From assembly GCA_045640525.1 (NCBI GenBank), contig JAZUFE010000058.1:3960-67959 (forward strand): a stretch of 64,000 nt of DNA. The letters are read 5' to 3'. The notes below the pieces were generated by a model. The model did no database searches. It was not told where the DNA came from and saw only the letters and a list, made by a program, of their open reading frames with translations. Source of the stretch: JAILLW01 sp045640525. GTDB lineage: Bacteria > Bacillota > Clostridia > Lachnospirales > Lachnospiraceae. The translations under genes and the position numbers were made by a program. Shown in pieces: positions 8,860-18,497 of this stretch (the first letter of the stretch is position 1; every line of letters starts with the position of its first letter).

Positions 8860-9318
8860 CTATCCCCGACGCCACATAATAAGTGCATCTTCTTTGGGAT
8901 TATCATAAAATCCGGGACGTACCCCTTCGCTTTCGAATCCAAAGGCATGATATAAGCCTATCGCCGCCTCGTTGGACTGACGCACTTCCAACGTTACGGC
9001 CTCTATTCCAAGTTCGGCACACTGCTCAAGGGCTGCTTGCATGAGTTTCCTTCCGATTCCGAGTCCTCGCAGGTCTTCGGATACAGCCACATTGGTAATT
9101 TCACCTTCACCGCAAATATCTCTCAAACCTATGATACCGACAATATTCTCAGCCATCTGAGCCACGAAATAGTAAGCATAAGTTGCCTTAACCATTTCCA
9201 AAAAATCTTCTGCTTTCCATGGCATACTGAATGTTGCCGCTTCAAGTTTCGATGCCTTAACAACATCTTCCTCTTCCATCGGTCTAATAATTAGACCCTT
9301 TATTCCTGATTCCTTCAT
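8860..9318 (-). CDS. rimI: Ribosomal protein S18-alanine N-acetyltransferase
   Basis: The 152 residues form a GNAT acetyltransferase. The acetyl-CoA loop is visible as VAVSEDLRGLGIGRKLMQ, and the C-terminal LEVRQSNEAAIGLYHAFGFE is characteristic of RimI. Firmicutes commonly place rimI between tsaB and tsaD, as here. The start overlaps tsaB by 35 bp in another frame. Confidence 0.9.
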   Translation of the reverse strand: MKESGIKGLIIRPMEEEDVVKASKLEAATFSMPWKAEDFLEMVKATYAYYFVAQMAENIVGIIGLRDICGEGEITNVAVSEDLRGLGIGRKLMQAALEQCAELGIEAVTLEVRQSNEAAIGLYHAFGFESEGVRPGFYDNPKEDALIMWRRG

Positions 9319-10027
9319 TACGCTCTCGTTCAGCCTGTGACAATCTCAAATACTCCGGTGCATGTTCACCGCAACTGACATACTCACCCATTCTAAATTT
9401 CTCCATTGCCAAGGTTGCAAATGAAGCTGCTCTTTGTCTGTTCATATGGGCCGGTGCGCATACATAGTCAGCTGTGACGCACGTGTCAATCTCGTTTTTG
9501 TAGACCGGAAGCCCATCTCCGAGGAATATGACATTTTTGTCATATTTTTTTGAAAATTCGTTGACTGTTGCGGTCAACTCATTTATACCTATTGCGCACT
9601 CGTCAAGAAGAGTTTTTAGCGCATAGCTTTCTTTAGTTCTTTCGTATGCAAATATACCTGTATATACCTGAGATCTTCTCGCATCCATCATGGGAACAAT
9701 AAGGCTGTCTGAAGCATACAAATTGCATGCCAAGCCTTCCAAGGTTCCTATTTCAACAATGGGAATGTCCAAAGCTTGGGCCAAGCCTTTTGCTGTTGCC
9801 GAACCTATTCTCAATCCGGTAAAAGATCCCGGTCCTTTGGAAATTGCAATCGCATCTATGCTTGACATATCCAAATCGACCATCTTTTTCAACTCGTCAA
9901 GCATTGGTAATAAAGTTTGCGAATGCGTCTTTTTGTACTGCACATTATATTCGGCTATTAAATTGTCATCTTCCGCAATTGCTACCGAAGCAACAAGACC
10001 GGAACTGTCAATCGCGATTAATTTCAT
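9284..10027 (-). CDS. tsaB: tRNA t6A biosynthesis protein TsaB
   Basis: TsaB is the inactive ASKHA paralogue of TsaD that forms the t6A complex with TsaD and TsaE. The 247 residues show IDSSGLVASVAI at the N-terminus, HSQTLLPMLDEL and GPGSFTGLRIGSATAKGLA, all TsaB hallmarks. The start overlaps tsaE by 20 bp and the end overlaps rimI by 35 bp, which indicates coupled translation. Confidence 0.93.
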   Translation of the reverse strand: MKLIAIDSSGLVASVAIAEDDNLIAEYNVQYKKTHSQTLLPMLDELKKMVDLDMSSIDAIAISKGPGSFTGLRIGSATAKGLAQALDIPIVEIGTLEGLACNLYASDSLIVPMMDARRSQVYTGIFAYERTKESYALKTLLDECAIGINELTATVNEFSKKYDKNVIFLGDGLPVYKNEIDTCVTADYVCAPAHMNRQRAASFATLAMEKFRMGEYVSCGEHAPEYLRLSQAERERNEGIRNKGSNY

Positions 10028-10457
10028 CTATCTTTATATCCCGATAATCAAAGCCTTTCTCCAAATCTTTCGAAATGGTAATTCGTATATATTTATCCGG
10101 AAGGATTTCTTCAATAAGGTTCGCCCACTCTATAAGGCTTACTCCATCCGAATAAACATACTCTTCAAATCCTATCTCCTCCATCTCCGAAATATCACCT
10201 ATACGATAAACGTCAAAATGGTGCAATACAAGTCTACCGCCTTCGTATATCTGCAATATGGTGAATGTAGGACTGTTCACACATTCTTCTATGCCAAGGC
10301 CTTCGGCAAATCCCTGAGTAAAAACCGTCTTACCCACTCCGAGATCTCCGATAAGTGTATATACTTCTCCGGCTTTAGCCTCATTGCCAAGTTTTAGACC
10401 TATCTTATAAGTCTCCCTCGGACTGTTTGATGAATACTGACTAATATTAGTTTCCAC
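10008..10457 (-). CDS. tsaE: tRNA t6A biosynthesis ATPase TsaE
   Basis: TsaE is the small P-loop ATPase that drives turnover of the TsaB-TsaD complex. The 149 residues hold the Walker A GDLGVGKT near residue 39, the NSPTFTILQIYEG segment, HFDVYRI and a C-terminal IEWANLI. The start is GTG with AAGGTGA 6 nt upstream and overlaps the preceding gene by 11 bp. Confidence 0.93.
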   Translation of the reverse strand: METNISQYSSNSPRETYKIGLKLGNEAKAGEVYTLIGDLGVGKTVFTQGFAEGLGIEECVNSPTFTILQIYEGGRLVLHHFDVYRIGDISEMEEIGFEEYVYSDGVSLIEWANLIEEILPDKYIRITISKDLEKGFDYRDIKIDEINRD

Positions 10458-10929
10458 GAATCTTCACCTTCTTGGCCGGCATATGGGTTGAAATCATTTG
10501 AATAAGAAGCTGCTTCTTATCTCCCAATTCTTTCTTTGGGAAAATAGATGCATTATATTTGGATGTATAAAGCACTATGCTTCCCGGAGTCGAAACTGCT
10601 TTATACATAGCCCCCCACTCCAGCATTTCCGTAGCGTCATTTTGAGACACGCTCATTCCTTCGTCATTAAACTTGAAATTCAACGGTTCTTTAAACGAAG
10701 GATTCATTAAAAACTGTTGTTTGGATTTCATAAACAATGTGATTGGAAGGTACGAAACAACAACCAATCCGGCCACCAAATATATAATCGATTGGCCCAT
10801 AAAAAACAGTACACACAAAAGCAATCCTGCTATAGTTCCTACTATACCCTGCATTCCGGTATACGTATGATAAAGCATATAATCAAACAACGCACCCGAC
10901 GTCATTTTAACTTCAATTTCCAATTCCAC
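10447..10929 (-). CDS. YcxB-like two-helix membrane protein
   Basis: The 160 residues contain two adjacent membrane segments (about 30-68) followed by a soluble domain with the pattern FNDEGMSVSQNDATEMLEWGAMYKAV and a C-terminal SIFPKKEL. This is the usual layout of YcxB-like domain proteins; their role is unknown. The start is GTG with GGAG 9 nt upstream. It is the first gene of the tsaE/tsaB/rimI/rnz/tsaD/ispD run. Confidence 0.75.
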   Translation of the reverse strand: MELEIEVKMTSGALFDYMLYHTYTGMQGIVGTIAGLLLCVLFFMGQSIIYLVAGLVVVSYLPITLFMKSKQQFLMNPSFKEPLNFKFNDEGMSVSQNDATEMLEWGAMYKAVSTPGSIVLYTSKYNASIFPKKELGDKKQLLIQMISTHMPAKKVKIRGN

Positions 10930-10958
10930 TTAACTTATCTCCTCACAGATAATCGACA

Positions 10959-13064
10959 TTATTGTATTTTCATCGTCAAAGAAATTCGCTTCTTATCCAA
11001 ATCAACTTTCATAATTTGAACATCAACCACATCTCCGACCGAAACCTTCTCCAATGGGTGCTTAATATACTCATTGCAGATTTCGGAAATATGTACCAGA
11101 CCGTCCTGATGAACGCCTATGTCAACAAACACCCCGAAATCAATAACATTTCTAACCGTTCCTTTGAGTATCATTCCTTCTTTCAGGTCTTCCATACTCA
11201 AAACATCCGACTTCAAAATCGGCAGTGGCATATCCTTTCTCGGATCTCTTGACGGTTTCTCCAGTTCCTTCAAAATATCTTCAAGCGTAATTGCTCCCAC
11301 GCCCAATTCCTGCGCAATCCGTTTGGTATCCGAAAGTTTCACTCCGTCTGCTTTCATTTTAGAAAGCTTCAGTGCTATTTCATAAGACTCCGGATGAACT
11401 GCCGTATTATCAAGCGGATTGTCACCGTCTATGATTCGCAGAAATCCCGCACATTGCTCATATGCTTTGGGTCCGAGTTTGGGAACCTTCAAAAGCTGCG
11501 CACGATTCATGAATCTGCCGTTGGTTTCTCTGTAATTAACTATGCTTTTGGCTATCGGTTTGCTGATTCCCGATATATATTCAAGAAGCGAAGCCGATGC
11601 CGTATTAAGATCAACTCCTACTTTGTTAACACAATCTTCCACGACTCCACCCAATGCATCCGACAGTTTCTTCTGATTCATATCATGCTGATACTGTCCG
11701 ACTCCGATGGATTTGGGATCTATCTTAACCAATTCCGCCAAAGGATCCTGCAACCTTCGCGCTATGGATGCCGCAGATCTTTGCCCTACATCAAAATTCG
11801 GAAACTCTTCGGTTGCAAGCTTGCTTGCAGAGTATACGGACGCTCCTGCTTCATTCACTATCACATATTTGACCGGAGTATCCAATTCTTTAATCAGTTC
11901 AACAATGACCTGCTCCGATTCTCTTGAAGCAGTTCCGTTTCCTACACTTATCAATGATATGTTATATTTTTTTATCAGCTTCTTAAGTTCGGCTTTGGAT
12001 TCTTCGACCTTATTTTGGGGTGCGGTCGGAAAAATCACTTTAGTATCCAATACCTTACCTGTTTCATCTACTACTGCAAGTTTACATCCTGTTCTAAAAG
12101 CCGGATCCCAGCCAAGTACCACATGCCCGGATATGGGCGGTTGCATGAGAAGCTGATTAAGGTTCTTTCCGAATACGCCAATGGCACCATCCTGTGCCCT
12201 TTCAGTCAAATCATTTCTGATTTCACGCTCTATGGCCGGAGCTATCAATCTTTCATACGCATCTTCCACCACTTCCTTCAATATGGGAGTCGTATAACGG
12301 TTATCTTTAATAATTACCTGTTTTTCAAGGTAAGTTAATATTCTGTCTTCAGGTGCATTAATCTTAACCGTCAGTATCTTTTCGCTTTCACCACGATTAA
12401 GAGCAAGCACACGATGTCCCGCTACTTTCTTAATCGGTTCCTCGTATTCGTAATACATCTCGTAGACAGACTTAAGCTCTTTATCTTTGCCGGAGGATAT
12501 CAATGTTCCTTCGTCAAACGTAGCCTTACGGATATAAGTTCTGTAATCTGCCTCATCGGAAATCGCTTCCGCTATAATGTCTTTCGCGCCTTGTATAGCG
12601 GCCTTTTCGTCAGGAACTTCCTTATCGGCATCGATATATTTTGACGCTTCCTTTTCAACAGGGTCGTTTGTACTTTGGAGCCTTATAAACATAGCCAAAG
12701 GTTCCAATCCTCTTTCCTTGGCAATCGAAGCACGAGTTTTCTTCTTGGGTCTGTACGGTCTGTACAAGTCATCAACCGCTACCTGTGTAGCAGCTTCCAT
12801 TATTCTGGCTTTTAGTTCTTCGGTCAGAAGTCCCTGTTCTTCTATACTTGCTATTACCTGCTCTTTTTTCTCTTCCAGAGCACGCAGATACAGCAGTCGT
12901 TCATACAGATTTCTGAGCACTTCATCATTTAACGATCCTGTAGCTTCCTTTCTGTATCTTGCAATAAAGGGTATGGTATTACCCTCGTCAATCAGTTTGA
13001 CCGCAGCTTCAACCTGGTATTTTTTGACCTTCAATTCATCGGTTAATTTAGCAATAATGTCCAT
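10959..13064 (-). CDS. tex: Tex-family S1 RNA-binding protein
   Basis: Tex is a conserved nucleic-acid-binding protein linked to transcription in other bacteria. The 701 residues show the Tex N-terminal helical region (NTIPFIARYRKEATGSL), the YqgF-like nuclease-fold centre (VLGWDPAFRTGCKLAV), tandem helix-hairpin-helix motifs (LLEYISGISKPIAKSIV) and a C-terminal S1 domain (GTVRNVIDFGVFVDIGVHQDGLVH). The ATG follows the stop of the DUF975 gene with no gap. Confidence 0.93.
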   Translation of the reverse strand: MDIIAKLTDELKVKKYQVEAAVKLIDEGNTIPFIARYRKEATGSLNDEVLRNLYERLLYLRALEEKKEQVIASIEEQGLLTEELKARIMEAATQVAVDDLYRPYRPKKKTRASIAKERGLEPLAMFIRLQSTNDPVEKEASKYIDADKEVPDEKAAIQGAKDIIAEAISDEADYRTYIRKATFDEGTLISSGKDKELKSVYEMYYEYEEPIKKVAGHRVLALNRGESEKILTVKINAPEDRILTYLEKQVIIKDNRYTTPILKEVVEDAYERLIAPAIEREIRNDLTERAQDGAIGVFGKNLNQLLMQPPISGHVVLGWDPAFRTGCKLAVVDETGKVLDTKVIFPTAPQNKVEESKAELKKLIKKYNISLISVGNGTASRESEQVIVELIKELDTPVKYVIVNEAGASVYSASKLATEEFPNFDVGQRSAASIARRLQDPLAELVKIDPKSIGVGQYQHDMNQKKLSDALGGVVEDCVNKVGVDLNTASASLLEYISGISKPIAKSIVNYRETNGRFMNRAQLLKVPKLGPKAYEQCAGFLRIIDGDNPLDNTAVHPESYEIALKLSKMKADGVKLSDTKRIAQELGVGAITLEDILKELEKPSRDPRKDMPLPILKSDVLSMEDLKEGMILKGTVRNVIDFGVFVDIGVHQDGLVHISEICNEYIKHPLEKVSVGDVVDVQIMKVDLDKKRISLTMKIQ

Positions 13065-13898
13065 CTATGCATTACCTTTATCCGTTTTTTTGTTGACCAA
13101 ATCCAAGTAGAAATTGGCCATGGTACCGCCTCTGTATATATAAAACCATACATAACTTATCATACAGGTAAACGGAGCCAATATTATCCAGGGGATAAAC
13201 GAAAGGCGCATATACACATAACGTCCTACATTTCCCTTCAAGAGTCTGATGCTGTACAGAATAGTATCTTTAGCACTAAGTTCCGGATAATCAAGTATTA
13301 CGTAATAACTCAGGCCAAATACCACACCTACAATAAATATCACCAAAATTTGGAATAGATATGCCAAAACCAAAAGGCCGACAAGAGGCATAAGAGGATT
13401 GACATAAGCCATCAATGCCTCTACTTTGGCCGGGTTTCCGGAAAATAACGCTTCACGATACATACTCATGAATTTGTCCATATCCGGAATCGCTTCGGCA
13501 AAAGCCATTGTGTATGCATTGCTGAGCAAAATGATTGGAATTTCAGATATGACTGTAACCAAAACAGGAATCAGTCTGACCTTAATAACTTTGGCTATCT
13601 GACCCTGGAATCCATAAAAAACATCAAGAACCCCGATGTCTCCTCCGGATGCATTTTTAAGATATAATAAGCTCTCACCTAAAGAAAAAACAGAACCTAT
13701 AAGATTAAGGAGAATATCTGCCAAAACATATATAATAATCTGCTGCCACGTAGACAGGCCGATTTTCTCCAGGCAAAGATAAAGTGGCATCAAACATAAT
13801 ATATGCACTAAGAAGGCACCGATAACGGTGCCCAATTTACCAAAAAGCTGCGTTCTGGCATTTTTTTTAAGAATAGAACAAGGCAAATAGCGATTCAT
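13065..13898 (-). CDS. DUF975-type polytopic membrane protein
   Basis: The 277 residues hold about six hydrophobic segments and show DUF975-like features: a polar N-terminus, a glycine-rich IGSVFSLGESLLYL loop, and a C-terminal aromatic stretch. Its role is unknown. The stop codon touches the tex start codon, so the two are probably cotranslated. Another DUF975 domain occurs in the protein starting at 40977. Confidence 0.65.
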   Translation of the reverse strand: MNRYLPCSILKKNARTQLFGKLGTVIGAFLVHILCLMPLYLCLEKIGLSTWQQIIIYVLADILLNLIGSVFSLGESLLYLKNASGGDIGVLDVFYGFQGQIAKVIKVRLIPVLVTVISEIPIILLSNAYTMAFAEAIPDMDKFMSMYREALFSGNPAKVEALMAYVNPLMPLVGLLVLAYLFQILVIFIVGVVFGLSYYVILDYPELSAKDTILYSIRLLKGNVGRYVYMRLSFIPWIILAPFTCMISYVWFYIYRGGTMANFYLDLVNKKTDKGNA

Positions 13899-13907
13899 TG
13901 ATTTTCC

Positions 13908-14480
13908 TTATACTGCCAAATCAACATTGGCCCCTACAAGAGCCTGTTTATTGGCTGATTTTTGATTCTGAGAATACTTATCCTGAGAGTATTCAATCTT
14001 GGTAGTGGTTTCACCGCCCGCACAGTACGATCTTCCGCATTCCGGGCATACTGCCATTTTCAATCTGACGGAGGCCTGAAGTACTCTGCCGTTCCCTTTA
14101 GCCGCCTTACCGTAAGCATTGGCTACATGCTCCATCTCGTGAGCCATGGTCTTGGCTGTTGATGACGCAGGCGAAATATGAGTAGGCGCCTTATAAGATA
14201 CGTCTCCTTCATCCGAACCGTCCTGATATTTTCGATTCTTACACGTTTCACATTCAGCCGGAGAAGACTTCTTACCCGGTTGCACTTTAGTGGATTCTCC
14301 GGGATTAACAATGGGTTTAGCCTCATGAGACGGATTAAGCTTATCTGCCTTTTCACCGCCTTGAATCTTTTGCGATTCCTGAGTATTGGGATCTGTTACA
14401 CCCGGCGTGTACGGAGTATACGCTTGGAATCTCTCGTATGCATTTGTCGCATTGCCAAGGCTTGTCAAATCAATACCCAT
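13908..14480 (-). CDS. SprA-like putative zinc-protease-fold protein
   Basis: About 190 residues. A low-complexity N-terminal half leads to CETCKNRKYQDGSDE, THISP and an AHEMEHV stretch whose HExxH matches a zinc-peptidase motif. A later CPECGRSYCAGG forms a possible zinc ribbon. This order is typical of SprA-related proteins in Clostridia, whose activity is not shown. There is no signal peptide. The ATG giving MGIDLTSL has AGGAG 5 nt upstream, so the longer frame is rejected. It ends 9 nt before the DUF975 gene. Confidence 0.7.
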   Translation of the reverse strand: MGIDLTSLGNATNAYERFQAYTPYTPGVTDPNTQESQKIQGGEKADKLNPSHEAKPIVNPGESTKVQPGKKSSPAECETCKNRKYQDGSDEGDVSYKAPTHISPASSTAKTMAHEMEHVANAYGKAAKGNGRVLQASVRLKMAVCPECGRSYCAGGETTTKIEYSQDKYSQNQKSANKQALVGANVDLAV

Positions 14481-14549
14481 AGCTTCTCCTTTCATAATTT
14501 CGGTGTGCACCCACCTATAGTTATTTATATAATAGCACATATTCGTCAA

Positions 14550-14587
14550 ACAATAAAGAGCAGGTATGTCATAATCCACACCTGCTC
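14550..14587 (-). terminator. Terminator after prfB
   Basis: GAGCAGGT (14558-14565) pairs with ACCTGCTC (14580-14587). On the minus strand TTTATTGTTTG follows. It lies just below the prfB stop. Confidence 0.65.
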
Positions 14588-14604
14588 CTTATTTTCATGC
14601 TGTC

Positions 14605-15717
14605 TTATTCTTCGCTCCTGTCTTTATTAAGCCATTTCAAATATGCATTGATAAAAATATCAATATCTCCGTCCAAAACCGCATCGGCATTTGAAGTTTC
14701 CGCATCCGTTCTCAAGTCCTTTACCAGTTTGTACGGTTGAAGGAAATATGAGCGAATCTGATTGCCCCATGCTATATCTTTGACCTCTCCTCGAATATCC
14801 GACAATTTCTCTGCATTTGCTTCCTGCTTTAGCAAAAGAAGTTTGGCCTTAAGCATCTGCATTGCCTTGTTCTTGTTTTGAAGTTGGCTTCGTTCATTTT
14901 GACACTGCACAACAATTCCGGTAGGCAGGTGAGTTATTCGTATTGCCGAAGAGGTCTTGTTAATATGCTGTCCGCCTGCTCCGCTCGATCTGTATGTATC
15001 AATTCTAAGATCGTCATCATTGATGTCGATATCAATATCTTCTTCAATATCAGGCATGACATCCAAAGATACGAATGACGTCTGTCTCTTTCCCTGAGCA
15101 TTAAACGGTGATATCCTGACCAGTCTGTGAACACCCTTTTCAGATTTAAGATAACCGTATGCATTCATTCCGTTAACCTGAAATGTAATAGACTTAATAC
15201 CTGCCTCGTCTCCGTCCAAAAAGTCCAAAACTTCCAGTGTGAATCCTTTGGTTTCTGCCCATTTCGAATACATTCTGTATAACATTGAAGCCCAATCACA
15301 GCTTTCGGTTCCGCCCGCTCCCGCATTAAGTTTCAAAATAGCATTGTCTTTATCGTACTCGCCGGAAAGAAGTGTTCCTATCCTTATTTCATCCAAAACG
15401 CGCTTAAAATTCTCGAATTCGGATGCGACCTCCTCTGCCATTGACTCATCTTCTTCTGCCATCGTAATGAGCATTTGAATATCATCGTACTGCGTATCGA
15501 GATTATCCATGGTTTCTACCAGGTTTTGCAAATCTTTCAGTTCCTTCATCTTCTTGTTGGAAACATCCGGATTATCCCAAAATCCCGGAGCTTCCATTTC
15601 CATCTGAAGTTCTTCGATCTTGGCCTTCTTAGCCTCTATTCCAAGAGAGCCTCTAACTTCTGCTAGAGGCTCCTTATATGTTGTCAATTCATTTCTAAGA
15701 TTATCTAATATTATCAT
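14605..15717 (-). CDS. prfB: Peptide chain release factor 2, no programmed frameshift
   Basis: RF2 releases peptides at UGA and UAA. The 370 residues show the GGQ motif (SSGAGGQHINKT) and an SPFNAQGKRQTSF region with the stop-recognition segment typical of RF2. The gene is one continuous frame. At the usual autoregulatory site the sequence reads CTT GGA in place of CTT TGA C (15640-15645), so no +1 shift is needed. It follows secA by 10 nt, the classical Firmicutes order. The ribosome site is weak, which suggests coupling to secA. Confidence 0.95.
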   Translation of the reverse strand: MIILDNLRNELTTYKEPLAEVRGSLGIEAKKAKIEELQMEMEAPGFWDNPDVSNKKMKELKDLQNLVETMDNLDTQYDDIQMLITMAEEDESMAEEVASEFENFKRVLDEIRIGTLLSGEYDKDNAILKLNAGAGGTESCDWASMLYRMYSKWAETKGFTLEVLDFLDGDEAGIKSITFQVNGMNAYGYLKSEKGVHRLVRISPFNAQGKRQTSFVSLDVMPDIEEDIDIDINDDDLRIDTYRSSGAGGQHINKTSSAIRITHLPTGIVVQCQNERSQLQNKNKAMQMLKAKLLLLKQEANAEKLSDIRGEVKDIAWGNQIRSYFLQPYKLVKDLRTDAETSNADAVLDGDIDIFINAYLKWLNKDRSEE

Positions 15718-15727
15718 ATACTATCAC

Positions 15728-18301
15728 TTATTTACGATTTATTGCGCCATGACACTGTTTATATTTCTTTCCCCTTCCGCATGGACAAGGATCATTTGGG
15801 TACACCTTGGCTTCCATACGTTTGGTAGGTCCTTTTGCAACCGAATCATCCTTATTGGTTCCCGTAACTTTGGCAACCTGCTCTCGTTCAACTTTCTGCT
15901 CAACATGAATATGATAAAGAATTTTGACCGTTTCTTCTTTGATATTCTGTGTCATTTCGTCAAACATTTCATATCCGGACATCTTGTATTCAACAAGAGG
16001 ATCTCTCTGTCCGTAAGCTTGAAGTCCGACGCCTTGGCGAAGCTGATCCATATCATCGATATGATCCATCCATTTTCTGTCTATTGTCTTGAGCAATACC
16101 ACACGCTCTACTTCTCGTATTGCTTCAGGTTCCGGGAATTCTGCCTCTTTAGCTTCATAAAGCTTAACAGCCTCTTCCTTCAGTTGCTGCTTAACAGCGT
16201 TCTTTTTGAGTGTATCTATACGACCTCTTGATATAGGTGTAAGCGGAATTATCGGCAGCAAAACTTCATTAAGTTCTTCGATATTCCAATCATCCGAAGG
16301 CGTATCATCACCAATTACCATGTCAACAGCGGACTCTACTGTATCGGTTATCATCTTATATATAGGTTCTCTCATGCTTTCTCCGTCAAGAACCCTTCTA
16401 CGCTCATCATATATTATTTCTCTTTGCTCATTCATAACCTGGTCATATTCAAGAAGATTCTTTCTTATGCCAAAGTTGTTACTCTCGATTTTCTTCTGAG
16501 CAGATTCAATCGATTTGGATAAAGCACTATGCTGAATTTCCTGATACTCCGGAATTCCCAAGGCATTAAATGCGCCGATGAGTCTGTCTGAGCCGAACAA
16601 TCTCATCAAATCATCTTCCAAAGAAATGTAGAAACGCGACTCACCCGGGTCTCCTTGTCTTCCCGAACGGCCTCGTAACTGATTATCTATACGTCTTGAT
16701 TCATGACGCTCGGTTCCGATAATCATTAATCCGCCCGCTGCCTTTGACTCATCGTCAAGTTTAATATCGGTACCACGTCCTGCCATATTGGTTGCAATGG
16801 TTACACTGCCATGAATACCTGCGTCCGCAACGATTTCAGCCTCCATCTCGTGAAATTTGGCATTCAATACTTTATGCTTAATTCCTTCTTTGGTAAGCAA
16901 TCTTGAAAGTTCTTCGGAAGCTTCAATGGTAATGGTACCTACCAATACGGGCTGGCCTTTGGCATTGGCTTCCTTAACAGCTTCCACTATACAATGGAGC
17001 TTCTCTCTACGTGTTTTGTACACTGCATCCTGATGGTCGATTCTTGCCACCGGTCTGTTGGTAGGAATCTCAATAACATCCATACCGTAGATATCTCTGA
17101 ATTCCTTTTCTTCAGTGAGGGCAGTACCCGTCATACCGGATTTCTTTTCAAACTTATTGAAGAAATTCTGGAAAGTAATTGTTGCAAGAGTCTTTGATTC
17201 TCTCTTAACCTTAACATGCTCTTTAGCTTCAATAGCTTGATGCAAGCCGTCCGAATATCTTCTTCCCGGCATAATACGTCCGGTAAATTCATCTACTATC
17301 AAAACCTGATCATCTTTAACGACATAATCCTGATCTTTAAACATAAGGTTATTTGCACGAAGAGCAAGAATAACGTTATGCTGAATTTCTATATTTTCAG
17401 GATCTGCCAGGTTATCAATTTGGAAGAATTTCTCGACCTTTTCAATACCTCGTGCCGTCAAGTTGACAATCTTATCTTTTTCATTAACTATAAAATCTCC
17501 GGTTTCTTCCCTCTCGACGCCCATAATGGCATCCATTTTGGAAAGGTCCTCCATGTCTTCACCACGCTGCATCTGGCGTGCCAAAATATCGCAGACCTCA
17601 TACAGTTTCGTGGATTTACCGGATTGTCCGGAAATAATCAGCGGTGTTCTTGCTTCATCAATAAGGACTGAGTCAACCTCATCAATAATGGCATAATGAA
17701 GATCACGAAGAACAAGCTGGTTCTTGTATACAACCATGTTATCTCTAAGATAATCAAATCCGAGTTCATTGTTTGTTACATATGTGATATCGCAATTATA
17801 AGCTTCTCTACGTTCTTCGGCCGTCATGGAATTCAAAACATATCCGACTGACAACCCCAAGAATTTGTGAATTTCTCCCATCCATTCGGCATCACGTTTA
17901 ACCAAATAGTCATTAACGGAAACAACATGCACCCCCTTACCTTCCAAAGCATTAAGATATGCCGGAAGTGTGGATACCAAAGTTTTTCCTTCACCGGTTT
18001 TCATTTCGGCGATACGACCTTGGTGAAGAATAATTCCACCTATCAGCTGAACACGGTAATGTTCCATGTTAAGTACACGTCTTGAAGCTTCGCGCACTGT
18101 TGCAAAAGCCTCCGGCAAAATATCATCCAATGTTTCACCTTTAGCCAATCTGCTTTTAAACTCAGTCGTTTTATTCTTTAAATCCGCATCACTTAATTCC
18201 ATCATGGATGGTCTTAGCGACTCTATTTTTTCGATTATCGGCTCAATCCTCTTAAGTTCTCTTTTGGAGTGAGTTCCGAATATTTTTGATGCTAAACTCA
18301 T
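15728..18301 (-). CDS. secA: Preprotein translocase ATPase SecA
   Basis: SecA drives Sec-dependent export. About 857 residues. Visible features are EMKTGEGKT Walker A near residue 100, YVTNNELGFDYLRDNM, the DEVDS box, GMTGTA, NMAGRGTDI, and a C-terminal zinc SEC-C motif CPCGRGKKYKQCH. The ATG giving MSLASKIFG has AAGGGA upstream and matches the usual family start, so an upstream ATG-led extension is excluded. It is followed directly by prfB. Confidence 0.97.
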   Translation of the reverse strand: MSLASKIFGTHSKRELKRIEPIIEKIESLRPSMMELSDADLKNKTTEFKSRLAKGETLDDILPEAFATVREASRRVLNMEHYRVQLIGGIILHQGRIAEMKTGEGKTLVSTLPAYLNALEGKGVHVVSVNDYLVKRDAEWMGEIHKFLGLSVGYVLNSMTAEERREAYNCDITYVTNNELGFDYLRDNMVVYKNQLVLRDLHYAIIDEVDSVLIDEARTPLIISGQSGKSTKLYEVCDILARQMQRGEDMEDLSKMDAIMGVEREETGDFIVNEKDKIVNLTARGIEKVEKFFQIDNLADPENIEIQHNVILALRANNLMFKDQDYVVKDDQVLIVDEFTGRIMPGRRYSDGLHQAIEAKEHVKVKRESKTLATITFQNFFNKFEKKSGMTGTALTEEKEFRDIYGMDVIEIPTNRPVARIDHQDAVYKTRREKLHCIVEAVKEANAKGQPVLVGTITIEASEELSRLLTKEGIKHKVLNAKFHEMEAEIVADAGIHGSVTIATNMAGRGTDIKLDDESKAAGGLMIIGTERHESRRIDNQLRGRSGRQGDPGESRFYISLEDDLMRLFGSDRLIGAFNALGIPEYQEIQHSALSKSIESAQKKIESNNFGIRKNLLEYDQVMNEQREIIYDERRRVLDGESMREPIYKMITDTVESAVDMVIGDDTPSDDWNIEELNEVLLPIIPLTPISRGRIDTLKKNAVKQQLKEEAVKLYEAKEAEFPEPEAIREVERVVLLKTIDRKWMDHIDDMDQLRQGVGLQAYGQRDPLVEYKMSGYEMFDEMTQNIKEETVKILYHIHVEQKVEREQVAKVTGTNKDDSVAKGPTKRMEAKVYPNDPCPCGRGKKYKQCHGAINRK

Positions 18302-18378
18302 AACAATTCCCTTACAATGTGTGTTTATTAACAATTTTTCAAATATAGCGCACGGTCATGAAAACCCACGCTCCAAAG

Positions 18379-18407
18379 AGTATAGCAGAAATTGTTACAC
18401 GATTCAA
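18379..18407 (-). promoter_or_regulatory. secA promoter
   Basis: TTGAAT (18402-18407) and TATACT (18379-18384) are 17 bp apart on the minus strand, about 75 bp upstream of the secA start. Confidence 0.65.
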
Positions 18408-18417
18408 CCATTCACCT

Positions 18418-18446
18418 TTGATTAGCGAATAGCTCTGTGATATATT
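18418..18446 (+). promoter_or_regulatory. murT-gatD promoter
   Basis: TTGATT (18418-18423) and TATATT (18441-18446) are 17 bp apart, divergent from the secA promoter and about 50 bp upstream of murT. Confidence 0.65.
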
Positions 18447-18497
18447 ATGTAAGGACGGTTTCGTATTATTTGCGAAACAATATGTCAGGAGGAACAA

